From Ectocarpus siliculosus (taxonomy: Eukaryota > Sar > Phaeophyceae > Ectocarpales > Ectocarpaceae): DNA of 64,000 bases. The position numbers and the translations under genes were made by a program. Numbering within the stretch: position 1 is the stretch's first letter; each line of letters opens with the position of its first letter. The notes under the pieces were generated by a model that was not told where the DNA came from, made no database searches, and saw nothing but the letters and a program-made list of their open reading frames with translations. Location of the stretch: contig FN649750.1 in the NCBI GenBank assembly GCA_000310025.1, positions 1,480,302 through 1,544,301 on the forward strand, given 5' to 3'. This document shows, one piece after another, positions 58,071-64,000 of the stretch.

Positions 58071-60056
58071 GCTCAGAAACTGCGGCGACCGCACAAGCGG
58101 CGGCGGTAGCAACGGCAGCCGCTCTGGAAGAGATCAACGTTCGGGTCGGGCAGTTGGATGCTCAAAGGAAGGATCTAGAGGGACGCGAGGTCGGTGGGGT
58201 TGTTTGCGGTGCTGGTCACGGAAAGTAGCGGTAGTGTGTGAGTGTGCATCGAGACGATACAGACTTGAGAGTGCGAGAAAACGTAGAACTGGATTTATCA
58301 TGGTCGCAAGCGATTCCGCACTGTTGGCATGACGAGGCACTGCTGTCAGTTCAGTTCGACTTGGGACACTACGAGACTGGAACGAGGTCGTACGCTGCAA
58401 CGTCGTCCCTGTGTTGTTACCGTTCCTGTTGCTGTTGAAGTTAGTGGTAGGGTGGTTGTCGCCGTCATCGTCGTGGTCGCCTCGAAAATTTAAACTCCGC
58501 CCTACACGATACCTCGATGAGCCCATACTGACGTCCGCTCGAGGCCAACCGCTAACTCGTTCCACGTTTCGTCCGCCATGAAACGGCAGCGTCAGCTCCA
58601 AGAAGACCTGCGATTTGAGGAAGACGCGCAGCGAGAGCTCGGAGCAATGTCCGACGGGGTGGAAGCCGAGGCTGCCAAGATTGATAAACCAGGTCCCGAG
58701 AAAGACAGGTGTGATTGCTGAGGGCTAGAATCAGGGTCGTAGGGCGCTACCCTGGGCAAACCTGAGACACTTGCAAATTTTTGGGATATGAAGAAACTGG
58801 TTTTGAGCGGAAACCTATTTCTTGGGAGAAACGTGAGACAGAGGGTGGAATTCCTGGGCAACAACCCTCGTTTCGACCTTGTTTTTTACTGTCGTCCATC
58901 GCACATCGTCTCAATGTTCGTCTAGTCCCTCCTCTATTCGTGGAGACTCTCGATGTGTGACCCTGCTTAAACGCATCACGTTCAGTTCTATTTGGACATT
59001 GAGACTACGAGGGGACGAATGCAGTTCTAGAAATTTGTGGATAGCGTAGTTGACATAGTGTGAGCATGTCGTGATACTTTGACTATTGTTAATTTCCATT
59101 TCCACACGAACTTTGCTGGACCGGTACGAATGCTACATGTTGTTAGGCTGCGACGTCACCAAATGGACCTCAGCGTAGAAGCTGGCTCTAGTTTCGTCAC
59201 TTCTTGCTTTGTTCTTCCACAACCGCGACCAAATACGCGTTGGAGATGCTACACACGATATTCGGTCAGGCAAAAACCATTCATACAATATCGAACCAAC
59301 GAAGTGAAACAACTGGAGTGAACAACTTGAACCGACTGAATCTCATGGTTGTATGTTATATCGAAAACAGCTCCTGTCCGCTCATGACCAACGAATGGAT
59401 ACATGGAACCCGCCTGGACTCTCTTTGTTTGTCTGATCTACGCATGACGTAGGCTAGAGGAGGAATTGCGGGCAGCGATCTCCAAGGTAGAGGCCGGCGC
59501 AGCCCGACTGGAAGAGCTGTCCCAGCTATCCTCAGCGGCGACCGCAGCCAGAAAAGAGGCTGAAGATGCCTATGCTTCAGCAGTAGCAGAGGAAGCAGAG
59601 GCGGCGAGCGACGCGAAGGCCACGATGTCGGTGGAGGGGGCGCTAGCATCTGGTTCTACCAGCGCCCGGAGTGCAGGAAGCAGCGATAGCACCACCCTCG
59701 CCGTGGCGACAGCGTCGCCGGAAAGAGCGGGCGAGGCGAGTGAAAACGCTCCAGAGGGACAAACCGTCAAAAAAGAAGAACTCGCCGCCGAACCGTCACC
59801 CGCTGGTGCTACTTCTGCTGCCGCCGCTGGTGGCTCTGTGCGAGAGAAGAGACAAGACAGAGTTCTGGACTCGAAAAGGCCAGCCGCAAGCAGGCCCGCA
59901 TCGAACGCCAAACGTCGGCGAACAAGCAGCAGCGGCGGCGGCGGCAGCAGTCGCGCGTCTTCTCGCCGTAACCATGGTGATTCCACGACCCCACCCGGCG
60001 GTACAACAGCCGAAGGTGGCACGGAAATCGGGGAAGCGGCTGTCCCAACAACAGTA

Positions 60057-60088
<32 letters not shown>

Positions 60089-63000
60089 CGCCGGAAGCGT
60101 GACGCTGCACCCCGTGTTCGCCCACATGGAACGAAAGGCGACGAGTGCGGAGGCCTCCATCGCTGCGGCAGCGTCAGTCGTGGAAATGACCCTAGAGGCC
60201 GAGGCCCTCGCCGAAAAATTGTCCGCCTGCGAAGGAAAACTAGAAGTCGCAGCGGCGGCGGAACCTCCGGCCACAAAGGTAAACCCTCTTGGTATTCACG
60301 TTCACTTCGATAGAATCCTACTCCCAGGGCCCTTCACCGTGCAAAAGATATGCTTACTCTTCGGCCCCTCCCCTAGACAGCCGGACCGATCGTGGCTCGG
60401 TGACCTAGAGCCAATGTTTCTGGCAAGCAGACCGGCAACGTGCACGTCCCACTTTGGCGTTTGAACCGCTCACACTGATTTACCTATCTCAAGCAGGAAA
60501 GCGACAACTATGACGTATCTTGAGTCGGCAATACTCTACTGTCCGCTTAAATTTAGGGAAGAACCAGAACCTCAAATCCTCAAAAACTATTGTTTCTAGG
60601 TCGGTAGAGATATTTCGTTCGCTGTATCATCGCTTCGTTGATTGTTGCTGCTGCGGTGTTACATTCATCTTATCCTTTCCGACCTCTACTCAAGACCGTC
60701 AAACATTCGTCGTGGTCGGACTGACGCGGTCACCGTCGGTGGTCAACAGATACAACCTATTAGTACCCAAAGAGGAACACGAAACGAAAAAATAGCCAAG
60801 GTATGAGAGAACAGAGCAACAACAAGAAGGCCCGGGAAAGTTATATTTCACAGGCCGCATGCCAGACAAATGGGAGAAACAGATAGAGCCCATCGCTCCC
60901 ACCCACCACACGAGGCCGGCAAAAGAGAAACAAACAAGAAGAGTCAAGATGACCTATTGCGACAAAGAACACATCGAGAAATTCGGCAACAAATCTACAA
61001 CAACTCGGATCCGGCCCTTTCGTTATGCTCTGTATCCCACGACGACTACGGCACCTACGAACGACCGCATCTTGCCACGGAATCAGACCCATCCGTGCAG
61101 CACCGCTTCGTCGTCTGGGATGCCCAATCCTGCCGAAATTGAGGCGACGAAGGAGCTGAAAGGGTTAATGGAGGCCAAGTCCGAGGCCGCAAAGAAGCTG
61201 GCGGGGACATCCCTTGAGTCCATTCTCACGGCAGTGAAGGTAGGCCAGCGTCGGCGGTGGATACATGCGTATCACCACCTTGCGAGAAAAAAAACGCAAA
61301 ACGTGAACGCGAGGTCATGTGTCCGGGACATCATGTGCGGGGGAAGGGACGTTCTGAGACCTAACAGCGATATTGCTTTCTCCGACGGACCTCGTAGCTC
61401 GAATGTTGGAGCAACCTTACAATACCTATTCCCGAGAAAATATGAGTGTGCTGAGATTCGAACCATCTAGATTGCCCGCGATTCATTGTGCCACGGGTTT
61501 GCTTGGGGTTGGCACGCAGTTGCTGAGGAAAAAGCGAACCGAGCTCAACAAGGATGACCGAAAGGGCATCGAGGCGAATGAAGCTACGGAAAAGGCGCTG
61601 GAGGTGAGAAGAAGCCAGTCGAGGCTAGGATTTGGTGGTGATGATGGTCCAACGACGGCGATATTTCACGGTGTCGACCACCGCGCACTCACGAACAGTA
61701 AGAAACTGCTCTGTCTCTAAGGATGAATCTTCGATAATCGGCCAACAGATGAAGGCAAACAAACCAAGAACCTAGTCAACCATCAACCCCACCATCCCTC
61801 CGCCCCATACTACCGGTTGCTATGGCATGCGTCTTCACGATACAACGCGGCAAATAAACAACAATGTGTCAATCCCAACCGCTATCGCTCCACCAGCGTA
61901 ACCTAGCCTCTGCCGACATGGTGGAGGTCAGCGTGGCCCTCGCCGAAGCCGCTCTCCACAAGCGAGAGGGCGTCGCACTCCTCAAACACCACCAGAGGCG
62001 AAAACGGCAACAAGGTGACCATCGCCGCCTCCGCAGCAAGGAAAACCTTGGCAACGTCTCCTCCCCACTGGGGAACACCCCCGCTGCCGTGGACACCGCA
62101 GACGAAGAGATGGTCGACCGCTGCTGGAACGACGAGAAGGCGGCCGAAACCGAGCGCCGGCTAGCCATCCTGTCGAAGAGCCTCGAAGCCAGCGACATTC
62201 ACGACCTCCAGGTCCTCCGGAAGTCGCTCCAGCGAGAGTTGGACGACGTGGGGAGCGCGCTGCGGGAGTCCAAGCCCAGTCGCTCCCGAGTTGAGACTAC
62301 TTCCGCTGGCGAGGGAGAAGGATACACGTATTCTTCAACAGCCGGGGAAGAACCGGCGGCGGCCGAAACTACCGACGAGGATGAGCGGTGGAAGGCGGAG
62401 GTCCTTGCCCATCGCCTGGACGCGGTTGAGAGGGCGGTGGAGAGGAAAGGGGGCTGGCGGTCTGCGGTTTTCCTCGGCAAGAACGGCGGCGAAGTCAACG
62501 TGGACGTCGATGTGGAGCCCTGGCCCGCGGCGGACGGGGTCCTGATGCTGCAGACCGTGAGGGACGCCCTACACGTTCAGCTCATGGAGGTAAGCGACGG
62601 TGGCCGATTTTGGTTCAAGAATGACATGAATCTTGCCACGTCGACGATTTTCCTCGTTCAAAATGACGCAAATTCGTCCTGCGTTGTCGTCCGTATTATC
62701 TACTACCCCCCCTCGAGGCAGTTACACAGTGCCTACAACTGTCTCTGGAAGTAAAAGCACCAGAAAATAAATTAAGTCATTCGCAGCTGTCATCCGTACG
62801 CAAGGAAGTAAGCACAAGATGCCGAACACCCTTAGCAGGATGTAGCGCACCCTTCATGCGACTCGCCGAATACCTCACGGCGTTTCGCGCTTGGTGATGT
62901 GAGAGAACCTGGTCCGGTGAGAACCCGGCGTGCCCCGTCCCGGCTTTGTAGGGATGCGAGGTCAATGGTCTAACGATTACGGCATGCACGACTAAGAGTA

Positions 63001-64000
63001 ACCCCCCCCCCCTCTGCTCTGTAACCCCCCCGCTCGGTGTTTGCCATCGGGATTGGGTTTTCGTCGCTTGGCAACGACGTTGTAAAACAAGCCAATTCAC
63101 TTCGTGAACTCGGTAACCAGGTTACCGTTTTTTTTTTTTTTACCTCTGTTTATTTTTTCGGCGGTAACCATGAATGGTGGTCGAGTAGATCATGTCGTAC
63201 GGGGTGGAGAACCCTCACTCCGCGCAACGGGGGATGATCGCACCACGTTGTGTTAAAATGGTCAAGCACCCTCGAGGCAGTTACACAGTGCCTACAACTG
63301 TCTCTGGAAGTGAAAGCACCAGAAAATAAATTAAGTCATTCGCAGCTGTCACCCGTACGCAAGTAAGTAAGCACAAGATGCCGAACACCCTTAGCAGGAT
63401 GCAGCTCACCCTTCATGCGACTCGCCAAATACCTCACGGTGCTTCGCGCTTGGTGATATGAGAGCCTGGTCCGGTGAGAACCCGGCGTGCTCCGTCCCGG
63501 CTTTGTACGGATGCGAGGTCAATGGTCTAATGACTACGGCATGCACGACTATGAGTACACCCCCCCCCCTCTGCTCTACTTCACTCTCCCGTGCGTGACG
63601 AAACCATTGGCACACGTACAAATAGTCCCGGTCAAAGGTGGAGGAACTGGAAGACATGGCGGCTTTGGTACCGAGCAGCGAGGGGCTTGGAGGTCATCTC
63701 GAGGCTGCCGCCGACCTCCACCGAGCGGTGACGCTTCTCTGGGAAGGGGTCGGCGACGTCCTGAAGTCCCGCGCAGAGAACAGAACGGCCGAGCCACCGG
63801 CGGAGCCCCTGTCCTCCCAGGAGCTCACACCGATGTCGCAAGTACAGGATAAACCACGCCCCACTGCCTCTGACGTCTCCGATACCTCTGTCATCGACAA
63901 CGCCATCGCTTCTACTGCCAACGGCGCCGGGGAAAACGACCCGATCTTGATGATGCTCCAGGATGAGGAGTTCCTAGAGGTACCCATGCACCTGGAAGAC
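58071..64000 (+). CDS. Coiled-coil / nuclear protein, seven exons, runs off window
   Basis: Exons: 58071-58189, 58590-58708, 59453-60278, 61087-61239, 61520-61603, 61897-62589 and 63638 onward (donor-like GAG|GTACCC near 63,979). All junctions agree in phase; the first needs a phase-1 exon upstream. This may be the previous gene, via a donor near 57,581 in phase 1, or an unseen first exon. Exon 3 (826 nt) holds the bipartite nuclear localisation signal KRPAASRPASNAKRRR (59,874-59,921), very like the nucleoplasmin signal, and a poly-Ala run. Helical stretches: LEEELRAAISKVEAGAARLEE, LQVLRKSLQRELDDVGSAL. Predicted nuclear coiled-coil protein; no family assigned. Confidence 0.65.
60055..60092 (+). 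repeat. GCA/CAG repeat encoding poly-Ala
   Basis: CAGCAGCAGCAGCAGCAG run read in the GCA frame as alanine in the coiled-coil gene. Confidence 0.85.
62711..63012 (-). repeat. SINE-like dispersed repeat, copy B
   Basis: About 300 bp, from CTCGAGGCAGTTACACAGTG to a C-run. Closely matches copy C. The tRNA-like half lies next to the C-run. Sits in the intron following exon 61897-62589. Confidence 0.7.
63268..63575 (-). repeat. SINE-like dispersed repeat, copy C
   Basis: Same orientation as copy B, about 255 bp downstream of it. Few differences by eye; same ends (CTCGAGGCAGTTACACAGTG to C-run). No clear A-tail. Confidence 0.7.

Overview
This is a eukaryotic nuclear window, most likely from a brown alga or a related stramenopile (Ectocarpus-like). 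That is inference. The reasons are small exons with phase-consistent GT-AG and some GC-AG introns, a leucine-rich-repeat gene built from in-phase modular exons, a TTAGGG-type interstitial telomere tract, and both Ty3/Gypsy and DIRS-like retroelements. No rRNA, tRNA, CRISPR or bacterial operon was seen.

Layout. 0-1 kb: a SINE-like copy, a foldback (MITE-like) hairpin and a CT tract. 1.4-7.5 kb, minus strand: a SnoaL-like (SgcJ/EcaC type) gene. Its two domain exons are preceded by eight diverged micro-exons, all multiples of 3 nt and all phase 1-1. 8-11 kb: mostly unexplained, with weak exon candidates and a ~200 bp tandem repeat. 11.4-14 kb: a decayed tyrosine-recombinase (DIRS/Ngaro-like) retroelement with a split direct repeat. 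14-15.6 kb: intergenic.

15,638-33,091, minus strand: a full-length Ty3/Gypsy element with two apparently identical 309-bp LTRs and a 4-bp target duplication. It encodes a repetitive 5' ORF, a large Gag, and a Pol that carries a NADAR domain upstream of the aspartic protease, then RT, RNase H, integrase, a chromodomain and a Tudor-like C-terminus. About 3.0 kb of pol is present twice around a 100-N gap, almost certainly an assembly overlap. 33.1-35.5 kb: the decayed 3' part of a second related element.

36.9-42.5 kb, minus strand: a multi-exon LRR protein gene. 44.3-64 kb, plus strand: one or two large coiled-coil genes, with 19 phase-consistent exons to a stop at 57,662 and a further seven exons running off the window. 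The second block carries a nucleoplasmin-like bipartite nuclear localisation signal and has two SINE-like copies in its last intron. The LRR and coiled-coil genes are divergent and may share the 43.1-44.25 kb intergenic region.

The two most unusual items are the NADAR domain inside a young Ty3 Pol and the array of symmetric acidic micro-exons feeding into a SnoaL fold.
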